From the NCBI GenBank assembly GCA_963971305.1, contig OZ020308.1:25821275-25885274 (forward strand): a stretch of DNA of 64,000 bases, in the 5' to 3' direction. Shown here in pieces: positions 1-13,500 of the stretch (position 1 is the stretch's first letter; each line of letters opens with the position of its first letter). Both the position numbers and the translations under genes were made by a program. The notes under the pieces are model-generated. The model did no database searches. It worked only from the letters and a program-made list of their open reading frames with translations, and was not told the DNA's origin. This DNA comes from Arcuatula senhousia (lineage: Eukaryota > Mollusca > Bivalvia > Mytilida > Mytilidae).

Positions 1-755
1 AAAAATCTCTTGGAATGCATCAAAACCCACCAACATTGATCCAATTTTAGAAAATTCTTTCCGCAGCTGGGTGGTGATCCCCCCAAACCCTTTCCCGCAT
101 CCCCCCTTCCCAGAAACCTGGCAACCGCATTGATGAACGATGTCAAATTTATATGGTGTTACTGTAGTCAGAACCAGAGAAAATTCTTTACCTTAAAATT
201 CCATTCTTATCAAAGAGTTCAAAAGATCAAAAAACAAGAATTTTATTATCTGGAACAAGTTGAATGACATTTTATGGTTCTAAAGTACATTAAACAGTGA
301 AAGTAAACTAGGGCTGTTCTGTGGAATGTAGGGCACTCTTCCTAGTCCATTTAAAAAAGAGGCTTTCAGTATAAAGTGTAATCAGTTTACAACAGTCATA
401 ATTATATCCCCTTCTTAACCCATGCAATCAAAGATTGGGGTATATAGCAATCACCCTGGCTGTCTCAATGTGTATCTCATTTGTGACTCCTCCTAAACTG
501 TTGATTGGATTTTAGTTAAAAACTCATTATGTTCTCAGATATCATTCGTCATCATTTAGGGGAGACAATTTGATTGCAGTTGGGGCTTTTGTTATACAGA
601 GTTCAATAAATGCCTTGTTTTGTGGATTTGCATTATCTTAAAAAAATGTCCATTACTTCAAAAAAATCTTATTTACTAGAATAAAACCTGTTGACATTTT
701 ATTACTACATATTCTTTCAATATTTTCTATATTTTCTGCATTGTTCTTGTTTCAG
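1..755 (+). other. ULK intron, left window edge
   Basis: Intronic sequence before the first visible exon. I see no exon and no recognisable element. The 5' exon(s) of ULK lie outside the window. Confidence 0.6.
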
Positions 756-3700
756 GAGCTGTCTGATCTACACCATGATAATGTTGTGGCTCTCTTAGAT
801 TGTAAGGTCAGTACTTCTAAAAACTAAATTAATAAAACATGAATATTTCAGGTTTTTCTCAAAATCAGCTGTACTTCCACAATAAACTTAGTTTGGATAA
901 TGACTTAACCTTTACCACATATAAATTAGCACCTATTTGTTATATTGCACCTGCTCAAGGTCAGTGGTTTCCTCCACCATTACAACTTACCACCCTACAT
1001 GGAACAGGTGCGTCAAAAAAAGGGTGTTAAACACCAACACACACACACACATTTGTCATTTTGCAGTTTTTTCTAAAAACTATATTTGGTATTACATGTA
1101 TATCATATATTAGCTGTAAATCTAGCACCATTTAATGTGTCATGGTTTGGTAAATAAAATTTGCTACAGATTGTAAAATCATTTGACAGTTTTCATTTGA
1201 TTTTCATTAACAATAGATCTTAATTGACATACATGTGCAAATCACCTGTCTGTCTTACAACCACTGTCAACATGTTAAACATTCAAGCTTTTGTAAATCC
1301 CCTTTCAAAGTTTAAAGGTATATACAGGAATCACCCTTCTGTCTGTCAGACAGTCAGTCCATGCATGTACAATACTGTACCTTTATCTGTAACCCACTGG
1401 ATGGATTTTGATGAAACTTAACACAAAGGAAGTACATCAGATTCATACACATACCAGTATAGAGATGTGCATGAAAAAAAATCATTGCTGACTGATATCA
1501 TTGGACAAATTTTTCTAATGTAGAGTTCAAAATGAAGCAGAGGGCGTCCTTTTGTTAGCTTGCTTACCTATTTGTATACATCATTACATGTACTTAACAT
1601 ATGTATAATATTTAGTAGTATGAATGATCAGTTGACATAGTTGATCAGGTCCAAAAAAATTGAATCAGTCATAAATTTGCATTTTTCAAAAGCCTTTGGC
1701 AACATTCACTGTGGGTCAGAGCAAGTTCAAAGAAAAATAAGATGTCATACATGTATGTCTGTAACTAGCATGTTTGATCATATCTATAACAACAAGTATT
1801 ATTTGTTAACATTCATGGGAATATTGAGATGAATTGACATGATTAAGTCCAGTTGAATAATCATATATGGGCTGTTTAAAAAAAAATGACGCAATTCCTT
1901 TTTCACTCCTTAATTTTCATATTTATCATTTTAGTTAAAGACTTTTTGTTCCTGAGTATGTATTTCTATGTACAGAAACTTCATGCAAAATTTCATTACT
2001 CTATCTTTATTCAGTCAAAAACGGTGCTTAATTATGTAGCCAAAATTGTCAGGAGTGTAACGCTTTTAGTGTGACATTTAGAAAATACTCTTTACTTCCA
2101 TATGACACTTTAAGAAAACCACTTATTCAATACAAATAAAGTGTATTGTATCATAAAATTGAAAACCTCAGCAAACTGTTGGTATATGATTGGTTTATTT
2201 ATGTTTAATAGTAAAACGTAGACGGATAGTTTCAAGTAGCTTGAACCCAAAAATAAATGCATAAAAAATTGTCACCAAGCTGCATTAGACTAAAAAAATT
2301 TTTAATAGAAAGATTGTCTATCATCTGAAGAAAATACCAGCTGATCAAGTGGATATTTGGGCTGAAATAAAAAAACTACATGAAATGAAATAGTCCAAGT
2401 TTATGCAGCAACAATCTATTCTCTGCTTATAAATTCATTACAAGACCTATATACCATCCAAATAAAAATGTTACACTCCTGACATATTTGAAAATAACTT
2501 GTATACTACTAATTTTTTATCAAATAATGATCAAATTGTTCCTTAAAGCAATATACAACTGTTAGATCATGATCTATACACCTATGTATTACAATATATG
2601 GTACAATTGTTGTTTTGGGGATGTCAGGAGTGTGACACCACTTTTGAGCTACAAATTTTAAATATTTCATACAAATTTATGAAATAAGTTATGTTAATTG
2701 AAGTTTTTGTGCTTTGGCAAAAAACCTCAAGTCAAAAAGTGATATACTGATCATAATATGTATTGTTTCAAGCTTAATATTTGCTATGTCAGGAGTGTAA
2801 CATGCTATATATTGAAAACTGATTGCTACTTTGTCCATTAAGAACTAGAAATTAGAAAGATATATTTCTATGAAATTTTCTGTGGACGAAGGAGCAACCC
2901 AGAGGTATCCTTTAAAGCATGTTTCAGTGCTCAAATTTAAGTATTTTAGAAAATATGAAAACTTGTCTAGGTAAAGGTAAAATAAAAACCACTAAAAATG
3001 GAGGAAAAATGGGTTTTTTATTTCAATGGTAACATTTTGCATTAAAAATCAATGATTTTTTTCGTTTTTGAGTATTAGTGAAATACAAAATGACGAAGAA
3101 TTAAACCAAAATCAAACCATTTTTTTCAAATTGGCTCCTGAAAATCCTGTATTTTATCCAAAAAATGAGCCCAAAAAGCTGTCATAAAAATGCTGATATT
3201 TTTTTCTGATGTATTTTCTTTCCAAATGCTTAATAAATTTCAAAAATTGAATATATTTGGGTCCTCAGCATGTATAGTTGGACGACTTTTAACTTATTTG
3301 AATTTTTACCACCTATGTCACACTTTTGCGTCATTTTTTTTGAAACAGCCCATATGCAAAACAAGCAAAAAGAATTGATGGATTTCATTTCCTCATAATA
3401 CCATGTAATAAAGTTAGCCCTACTTTGACCTCAAATACATGTCAAAAAGTAATGACTAAACAGTTTAATTAAAAGTAAATCAACTCTTTGAACAAATTGT
3501 CTACTCTGTACATGCAACAATTTGTTGAGGAACGCATGCATGACGACATGAGTACAAAAATGTTTTCACAGTTTAATTTCGGTCTCTGTGCACTAGATTT
3601 TTATTTTGTCATGGTATGTGCTTTTAGTCATTCTAATCCCTGGATTTATTTTTCCAATGTTAAAAATTTCGGTCTTTAAGGCTGTGTAAATCTTGACAAA

Positions 3701-6700
3701 GTTAAAGACTGATGTTAAATTTAAGATAAGCTGGAAATATTTAAACGGTATCTTGGGAGAATTTATATTCTTGAAGTAATGAACCGATGATGTGAAACTT
3801 TCAATTAATTTAGTAACAAATTTACAAGTTTGACAGAAAAGCCTCAATTGTTTAGATTTTTCCCCAGTTGTTGACATTATAATTAGAGCTTTTGACAAAT
3901 AATGGACAATTAAACTTTTAATACAAAAATATGTAATTAAATCAGATAATGACATAATAGTTTGTCTGGCAAGTAGTTACCCCAGGGTGTCAAGTCATTC
4001 TTATACGGGTGATTAAAGCCTTAACAGTTTTGATTCTAGCTCAAAGCAGACTTATCTGGATGTATCAAAATAGTCACAACACAGCTGATTCATTGAAATA
4101 GCAGAATAATAATATGACCTTACATGTGTGTAAATAGCCTGTGGCTATCTCACTGTTCTGTTACAATTATAGGGGCATTTGTACCTAGTTGTTATACAAA
4201 GGATCACAATTAAGTGACCTATTGAATTGATTTTAAAGTGTTATTTGTTATGCTCAGTTGTCAAAGAAAATATTAAATACTTTAAGTTTTGTTGTTATAT
4301 AAAACAAGTTTTTTATTTGGTTTCAACTTCTCAAAAGATGTTGTTTCAAAAAGCTTAGAATGATAAAATTGATTATTTTAATAAATTTTTAAAGAAATTA
4401 AGATGGTTGGCTTTGCACAATTAACACATGGTAAAAGTTGTTTTATGATGAATAGATACATGTATATATTTTAGATAAGTAAATTTAAAATTTATAAGGT
4501 TTAAAATACATTCAGTAACATCTTGCTTCAAGATTGCACAACTTTGAGTAATAGTTGAATCATGTAAACATTTTCAAATCAATAACAGATCAATTATTGG
4601 TTAAAACATTGATCAAGTATATGACTTTATTTTTAGAATCTTACAAAGCTTTGATGATTTGGCATTTACTTCTAATATAGACATGAACGAATATGCATCA
4701 TTTCTTGTCAAAACTATAAATAAACCCAATAATTTTACTTTTATTTATAGACCATGCGGTCTATATTATAATAACCCTGGCCTACATACTGAGGTTTGCA
4801 TGTGTTCCAGTTGTATGTTTTTCATCAGTCAATCATGTTAAAGTCATGTGGTTATCCATCTTGTGGACCGAACATTTATGGTTAAGAACTTTATGGAAAT
4901 GTTTTTGTTATGTAAAGTTTAAAAAGGTCAAGGTTAATAATGCAATTTCTATCCAAATCACCTTAAAAATGCCTGGGTTTAAATTCCCTTTGGCCTGATA
5001 AAAGCATGAACAAGGCATTTATGCAAATATTATATTCAGATAAAATTTGTAATATTCTACTCCATATCTACATTCATGATATATGTTTTGTTTTAATTTA
5101 ATAAATAAACTTTTTGAACTTGACATAAGCTCCATATATATAATAAAATAATCAGAAAAGAATGATACACATATTTTATAGAGATGATATTTTATCATGT
5201 TTATTAGCTTAAGATGTATTTTAAAACTAGAAATGATTTTTTTTTCATAATACAAGTACAGGATTAAAAAGATAAATTATGAAGTTTAACCAGGATTTAA
5301 TACATGTTTATTAAAGCTGTGGTTTACTTTTAATCATATTTATTTAATGTTCATGAAATGATGTTATTCAATTATATATAATATGATTAAGAATAAATCA
5401 TAAAAATGGGGTGGTGTTCTTTGATATTTCCTGTCTGTACTTTTAATGCACAAAAAAACAAGCTTAAATTAAATGTTCATAGTTTTGTTACACAAACCAT
5501 ATGAGGATAAAAAAAAAAATGAAACTTTGGGACACAGAGGGATGCCCAAAATGTTTAAGACATATGGACATACAGTCCAATGAATAATAGGGTGTAATCA
5601 TGATTCCCCCCTTCAAATGAACTGGTTCCAACATTTTTCATTTAGTTCTAGATATTTTTAGCCATGGTTTATAATCTGAGCCAGTGTTCACTGTTAATGT
5701 TGTCTACTAAAGGCTAGTATTGCTGACTGACTGATGGGTTTCCCAAAAAATGTATACTCCTTATTAAAACATTATTTATAATAAAATCATTATATAATCA
5801 TGGTAATGATTAAATTTAATTATTTTGTACATTGCAGGAGACCACCAATCATGTTTACTTGGTTATGGAGGTATGTATAGTATAAATAGTAATTAGACAT
5901 GACTGAAAATATTATCTTCTAGATTCATGATTTTTTTAACCATTTAATTGCAAGTAAAAAAAGTTTCCTCTGCAATATGCATTTTAGTCAAAAGGGCTAT
6001 GAAATAAATTAATGATTATTTGTAAAACAAGAAAATTTTAAAATCAAAATGAGTAGAAAACATTAAAAGTCTGCTTTTGAGCACACCTGTATCATACGTC
6101 AGAGCAGGGGGTGGGGGCATGATGTTGGCATCAAGAGGGTATGAATCAGGTATTGAAGAGGCATAGAATGGACGACACAAGAACAGGTAGCATATGTTAA
6201 GCAGACAGAAAAAAAAAATGAAAAGCAGGTAGCAAGGGTTAAAGACCCTCCTGTCCAGCCCCGATAAAAATATTAATATGCTTTACCACCAAAAAATTAA
6301 TTTACAAATGTATAACTAACTACATGTAGTATACTGCCTGCATAGGATTACAGCTGTATGTTTAAATTGATACATTATCTTGTTCAGATCCATTTATGTA
6401 TACAAAACTTTCTAATACTATACATATGGAATTCAATATTTCCCATGAATTGTGTAATACCATCCTAAAGACTGTCTAACATCTACCAAAGTTAAAATGA
6501 ATTTATGTCAGAACGTTAGAATTATGTAATATTATTTCTTTTTACAGTACTGCAATGGTGGAGACTTAGCTGATTATCTTCAAGGTATACACTTTTTAAG
6601 AGACTTTATATACATGATTAACATTGAAAAGAAAATGATATGGGGTAATTATCATATGTATGACACAAAATCACTTTGTATTCAATGAAACAGGCAAGGA

Positions 6701-9700
6701 AAAGTGTTATTTCACCCTGAAGTCTTAGAGAGATCTTTAACAATAATTGAGCATGCTAGGCTCCCATCTCACATCAAGTTAGTTTAGGATGACTTTTAAA
6801 AGTCTTGCACTAATTAATTTGAGTGAAAATTATTGCTACATGTAAATGTCAATATTGCAAATTGATGTTTCATTGAAGTTCATAAGTTCATAAGCCCAGG
6901 ATAATCAACAAATTGCATTCTAATCTGGCAAAGAAATCTAACAAATACAACTTTTTCACTGATTAATTTTTACTTGGAAGTGCAGTGTGGTAATTTATAG
7001 CACAATGACATCTGTTGAGTAATTGCTCATTAATACAAGACTTGACTTCTCCTCAGTAAAACGGTTCCAGTTTTACATGTATCTGGCCAGAAACTCTCCT
7101 CGAAAACCCATGTTGTTTTATGAGAATTTGTCAAATTGGAATTTAGATCGTATCGTAATACCAATACTATATCAAGGACGTGCAAAAAATACCATCAATC
7201 CATATCTTACATTTCTTAGCCTTCCTTATGTTTTACAGCCATAACAAACGTAATGGTGATGTAACGATTTTTTCTCTGTAGAGTTAGTTCTATTGATTGT
7301 TGATAGTAATCAGTAATCTACAGAGATGTCATATACATTTATATCAATACTATTCATTTCTAATAATAGCGATATTATGAATTAATTTATAGATTTCTGC
7401 TATCGTTTACAATAGTAATTGGGCTTGTGTTTCTAGGCCAAAGGCTTATTGATGATGTTAATTAAGTTTAGGCGGATGGGATAGTCTTTTTTGTGTAAAT
7501 GTTAATTTATCAGTTATTATGTAATATTGTACACAACCTGTGGAGGTTTAAAATGAATGCATCAAAAGAATAGATAGAAGAAATGGCTAGACAGTACATG
7601 TAATCAAGAAAAGAATAATTTACTACAGTAAAACCTGTCTATAGTGACCCTTCAATGGACCTTAAAAAAAGGTCACTAGACAGGGGATCTGTATATAGAG
7701 GTTGTTGAGATAAATTATAATGTTAGGTATGGGTATCCAAGAACATAACTAAAGAAGGACGGATATTTTTATCTTATTCCTCACAGCTTTGAGAAAAGAG
7801 GCTTTCCCCTTGTATGCAATTTGGTAACCAATGTATTTTACATAGCATAATACAAACGTAAAATTAAATTGATTCTGGAATGAAATCCGAACACTATTGG
7901 CAAATAGACTATTGTCTCTATAATAACAACATGCCAATCTATTTTATTTGTCCCAGTTTTTCACTCTCTGATGTTAAATGATATATGATATTTTTGTTTC
8001 AGTGAAGGGTACCCTGAGTGAAGAGACAATTGCTGCTTTTCTTCGACAAATAGGTAGGGTGAACCAATAAAAACAAACACAAACAACTAAAACAAAACAA
8101 GACATATAATAAAAACAAAAATGTAAAATATTAATAGTTGACACAAGATCAAAGACCTTTGATTTTGATATAATCTAAATGACACATGATACAGCTTGCC
8201 TCTTTTGAAGTGACTATCTGTTGCATACATTTAAGAAAAATATAGAAATGTTCTAAAATTGTTTATGGGCTAAGAAATGGAAAAAAATGATTCACAAGAA
8301 AAGACAATTTGCCGGGATTGTTGCCTGACTGGTCTTGCATGATAGAGAAAAGATATTTCACCATGTTCATATTAATAGCCATATCTATCAATAATTTATC
8401 AATTTTATTTTTCTTCTAGCTGAAGCAATGAAAGCTCTGAATGCAAAGGGTATCGTCCACAGAGACTTAAAACCACAGAATATCTTATTGTGCCATAGTG
8501 GTAAACCTAATCCACAAGCCCTGGAGATGAAACTCAAAATAGGTAAGAAAATAACATTGTCAAAAAAACCCAAAACATTTAGAATGAAAAAAAAACCTCA
8601 ACATTTAAGGAACATGGCATGTCAGAAGTAATTAAGAACAGTTTTGAAGTTATGTACTTTTCCTTGTTCAAAATATACTGAAATGAAGATAGAGATGATT
8701 AAAAAAAAAAGAAAAAAAGAGCTAAAACTAGCAAAAAAAGCTCTTTTTTTAGACCATCACAAAGGAAGTTTGAAAACAAAGTCATGGGAATTATATTTGT
8801 TGTTTTGTCCGTCTGTCCACATAATGTATCTTAGTGCATCTTCTACTTAACTTGATGGATTTTTATGAATCTTTACATAATGAAAGTACATTTTTTGGAA
8901 ATGTCAAGAAAGAAATTCATTGCTTGAATATCATTTTAAGATAACTCTACTCTATTTTTTTTTCAAGTATAAATGTTTAACATAATTTGGTAGTCTTGTT
9001 TGCATTGTTTCTACTTACTGCATGTATCTGAACAGAGCTTATCTTAAAATTTATACAGGTGAATAAAACAGGATTTCCTTTCTTTTTTTCAGCTGACTTT
9101 GGTTTTGCCAGATTCTTACAAGATGGTGTGATGGCAGCTACTTTGTGTGGCTCACCAATGTACATGGTAGGATTTTTCAGTTTTTGGTTTCATTAATACA
9201 ATTCATGAAAAATCGTTTCAGAACCAGTCTTGTAATATTAGTTTGTTTACGTGAATTTACATGAAATATATTGGGGAAAAATATTTTGAGACTCTTGGCA
9301 GAGCGCTGTATGATTGTTAAAAAATAAACACAATGTATAGCATGTGATCAGTTAATTATAGGTGAATAGTGAACTTAAGATTTTTTTTATTTATGTGGAA
9401 CAAGTATCAGTATAAAGATTGTTTCAAGGTGAAAGCTAACAAAGTTGATAACATGTTAATTACAGTAAATGATAAACATGAAACTTTAATCTTAATTTCA
9501 GGCACCTGAAGTGATAATGTCTCTCCAGTATTGTGCCAAAGCAGACCTGTGGAGTATTGGAACCATTGTATTCCAGTGTCTGAAAGGAAAGGCCCCCTTC
9601 CAAGCTCAGACACCACAGCAGCTCAAACACTTCTATGAGAAACATGCTGAACTTAAGCCAAAGTATGTAAACTTATTACAGGTTTTTAATTTTTCCTTTT

Positions 9701-10569
9701 TTTATGTGTATATATTTGTAACTTTTTTGATCTACCACAATTCTGACTAATTTTAATATAAAAAGGTCTTGATATTCTTGTCAAATTTCATAAAAAAAAA
9801 TACATGATAAGAATAAGAAATTTGTCTTTTATGAGACATAATATTCAAACCATTACACAAAAGACTTTTACTACAAAAAAAATCAGCAGTACTATGAGAT
9901 ATTTATTTGAAATGTGTAACAATATGTAGTTTAAATTCATCTTAAATCTGACTATCTGTTTTATCCACAGCATCCCCAAAGATACCTCTCCTGAACTCAG
10001 AGATCTCCTGTTAAGAATGCTAAAACGTAACGCTAAAGATCGAATAGAGTTTGGTAAGTACTATGATAAAGATTTTAAAGATAAAGAGCATTGAAGGTAA
10101 GAAAACAATAGCGGTAGCTTTTGTCCAAAATTGATAGTTGGATGTACAATAGAAATGGGGAAGAAAGCATGAAAACAAGATAACATGTACCAGCTACATA
10201 CAGCTACATTTATAATTTCAGGTAGAAATAAATTACCCAAAAGGGGTCAAAAAAAGCATTTTTTTAAGCTCATTTTGACCATGTAAGGTATTGCCATCAC
10301 GTCTGTTGTCTGTTAACAAATTTTGGAAAATAAGGTTCTGATAAAAATAAAAAAAATAAAAAAATAAATTGATGTTACAAGTGCAGATTTATTCAAAGAA
10401 TTCTACTATACATGTATAACTCTTGTTAAATTTTTTTTTAGTAGAAATTTATATCTATGTATGATTTTAATCAAGTTGAAAATTGATTTATAATTTGTTG
10501 TTATTTTTTCAGAGGACTTTTTCAAGCACCCTTTTCTCAAACCAGTTGTGCCATCACCTTCCTCAGCAT
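756..10569 (+). CDS. ULK kinase-domain exons (9 exons)
   Basis: Exons: 756-806, 5838-5870, 6548-6584, 8003-8053, 8420-8542, 9093-9166, 9502-9662, 9971-10053, 10513-10569. In visible residue numbers, the hinge reads [14 protein letters not shown], the catalytic loop HRDLKPQN is at 71-78, DFG at 100-102 and APE at 124-126. All residues expected of an active kinase C-lobe are present. The activation segment [10 protein letters not shown] matches the ULK family. The last of these exons carries EDFFKHPFL, the end of the kinase fold. Each exon has a good polypyrimidine-AG acceptor and GTAAG/GTATG-type donor, apart from GTCAGT after 806 and GTAGGA after 9166. The intron from 807 to 5837 is about 5 kb and holds a 1.5-kb transposon. 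Confidence 0.95.
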
Positions 10570-13500
10570 GTAAGTTAAATTACTGGCATGTACAAAAATT
10601 ATTTATAAAAACAAGAAGGATGAGAAGGAAATGCACATGTTATAATTGCAAAAATATACTTGTTTATTATTAGCTCACCTGGCCAAAGGCCATGTGAGTT
10701 TATGCCATCACTATGCGTCCGTCGTCGTCTGTCGTCGTCCGTCGTCGTCCGTCGTCGTCTGTCGTCGTCTGTCGTCCGTTAACAATTTCAAAAATCTTCT
10801 CCTCTGAAACCACTGAACCAATTTAACAGAAACTTGGCAGGAATGATATATGACATGTTGGCAACAAACGATCCTCATTTTGAAATGCTTTGATAAAAAA
10901 CATGGCCGCCGTTGCTAAAAATAGAACATAGGGGTAAAATGCAGTTTTTTGCAAATAACTCAAAAACGGCTACAGATATCAAAATTCTGGATAGGGTAAA
11001 AGTGATCAGCACCTCAAGATCTACCTACCCTGAAATTTTGAAGAAAATCCAACCACCCATGTAGGAGTTATTGCCCTTTTTGTGGATTTTTTGCAAATGT
11101 TGCACCTGTTTAGCTCAATATCTTGAAAACTATACAAGATGTTTGAGAAATTTAAATTGCATATTGTTAAGCACATCAAGATCTACAAAATTTGTAACAG
11201 GGTCAACGTTGTAGGACCTTTCCTTTTAGGAGTTATTGCCCTTAGAACGTCAAAATTTAGCATTTTAACAGCATTTCCTCATTACATTGAAAACGTTAAC
11301 TCCTCTGACACTTTAAGTCCAAATGGAACCAAACTTGGTATAGTTGTTTATTAGCATTAGGTGTATAGAACTGATGTGGGGATTTTTGATTGGTCGTAAA
11401 ACATGGCCGCTGTGGCTAAAAATAGAACAAAGGGGTAAATGGCAGTTTTTTGCAAATAACTCTAAAACGGTGACAGATTTCAAAATTTTGATTGGGAACA
11501 AAAGTGATCAGCACCTCAAGATCTACCAGCTCTGAAATTTTGAAGAAAATCCAACAACCCATGTAGGAGTTATTGCCCTTTTTGTGGATTTTTTGCAAAT
11601 TTTGCACCTGTTTAGCTCAATATCTTGAAAACTATACAAGATATTTGAGAAATTTAAATTGTATATTGTTAAGCGCATCAAGATCTACAAAATTTGTAAC
11701 AGGGTCAACGTTGTAGGACCTTTCCTTTGAGGAGTTATTGCCCTTGGAACGTCAAAATTGAGCATTTTAACTGCATTTCCTTATATTGAAAATGTTAACT
11801 CCTCTGACACTTTAAGTCCAAATGGAACCAAACTTGGTATTATTGTTTATTATATTATAAGGTGTATAGAACTGTTGTGGGAAATTTTGATTGGTTGTAA
11901 AACATGGCCGCTGTGGCTAAAAATATAACATTAGGTTAAACTGCATTTTTTTGCAAATAACTCAAAAAGGGTGACAGATTTTTAGATTTTGATTGAGAAC
12001 AAAAGTGATCAGCACCTTTAGATCCACCATATTGTCAGATGACCCTCTTATTAATCTTATGACCCTTTCAACGTTAAATAGATTTTGCCTTATAACCTTT
12101 ACTTCAGGCACATATGTCAGGTGAGCGATTCAGGCTCCTGGGAGCCTCTTGTTTAATTAAAGGAACAAAAACCAGTTTTTTGTTTGCCTAATTCAGCCTT
12201 GCCTTTGTTTTAATTTTTTTTATAATATGTTGTTATAGATAAAGTCCTGTGGTTTCAATATTATATGTGGGGTATCAATTTTCATGGTTTTCTTAAGTGG
12301 GCTTGATCCACAAAATTTGATACCCCACAACAAGGAAACTTAACATTGATCCTGTATGCTGATGCACAAACCAATCTTTTTTCACCAAACCACGAAAATT
12401 GGTACCCATGAAAATAAATGAATCCATAGTATTCTTTAAGGAAATTATAGTTTTATAATCTAAATATATTTTTCAGCCTCCCCTGTCCCAGTGCCAGGAA
12501 GGAGTAGCCAGGGATGTTCTTCAGAAAGTCCCACGCCCCCTCGTTGTGTCTCAGCTTCACCACTATCTGGCAAAGTGCAATATTCACCCCCTCCCTTTAA
12601 GGTAAGAAGAATTGTCATACATAGTTAGATTATAATGGACTTACTAGCTATGTTGCAGAGTTTGTCCTTTTTCAAATAAAACAAATAATTACCATATACA
12701 AGAACAAAACCATTTCAAGACTTTTTAAAAAAAAACCAAGTGAAAACAAATAATGGAGTAGATGTGCATAATTAAAAACAAACAATTAAATGCACAAATC
12801 ATAAACAAGCAATGGTATTTTTGACATTTTGCAATAATTATGTTCTATATTCAAGTCTTAGTCATTTAAGGTGATGCATATAAATCAAGCAATGATGGTT
12901 ATTGACTTGTTGAAAATCTTTTAGTTTATTTTTCTTTTTTCCAGCCTCCACTTGCAAAACAAGAAGAGTTAGAAGCTATGCATTCATCCCCTCAGGAAGC
13001 TAATGGATTTGAGAAGATAGACAAAGACAGATATGACAATGAAGAATTTGTATTGGTCCCTGAGGGTCTACAGGGTGAAAATTCTGGTAATATATTACTT
13101 TGAATTTTTCTATTTATTTACTTATTTCCAAAGGAAACAGGAATCTGCTATAATTTAAAACGGAAAAGGTATACATAGACGATAAAGAGTTGTGAAATAA
13201 GTGTACTTGACATAACCAATATAAGAAACAGCAATTTAAAAAACTAAATTAATAAATTCATTACGAATATAACAAAATTTTACTTTCATTAATATAAGAA
13301 AATCAAATTTTTAGTTTTTCAGAAGTTTTGAATTGGATATCCTTTTGCTATGCATGTACAGGAATCTGGTTGGTCTAAACAGATATTGCAGGATTTTTCT
13401 GTACGAAAAAGCAGTTTAATCATGTTAATCATAAAACATGTTCATTAAATGTTGTGTTTGTTTTTCAGACAACAGTGACAAAAGTTCGGGAGATGACACA

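Noticed and set aside
8388..8573. Minus-strand frame opposite the HRDLKPQN exon
   Set aside because: Antisense shadow of a conserved ULK exon.
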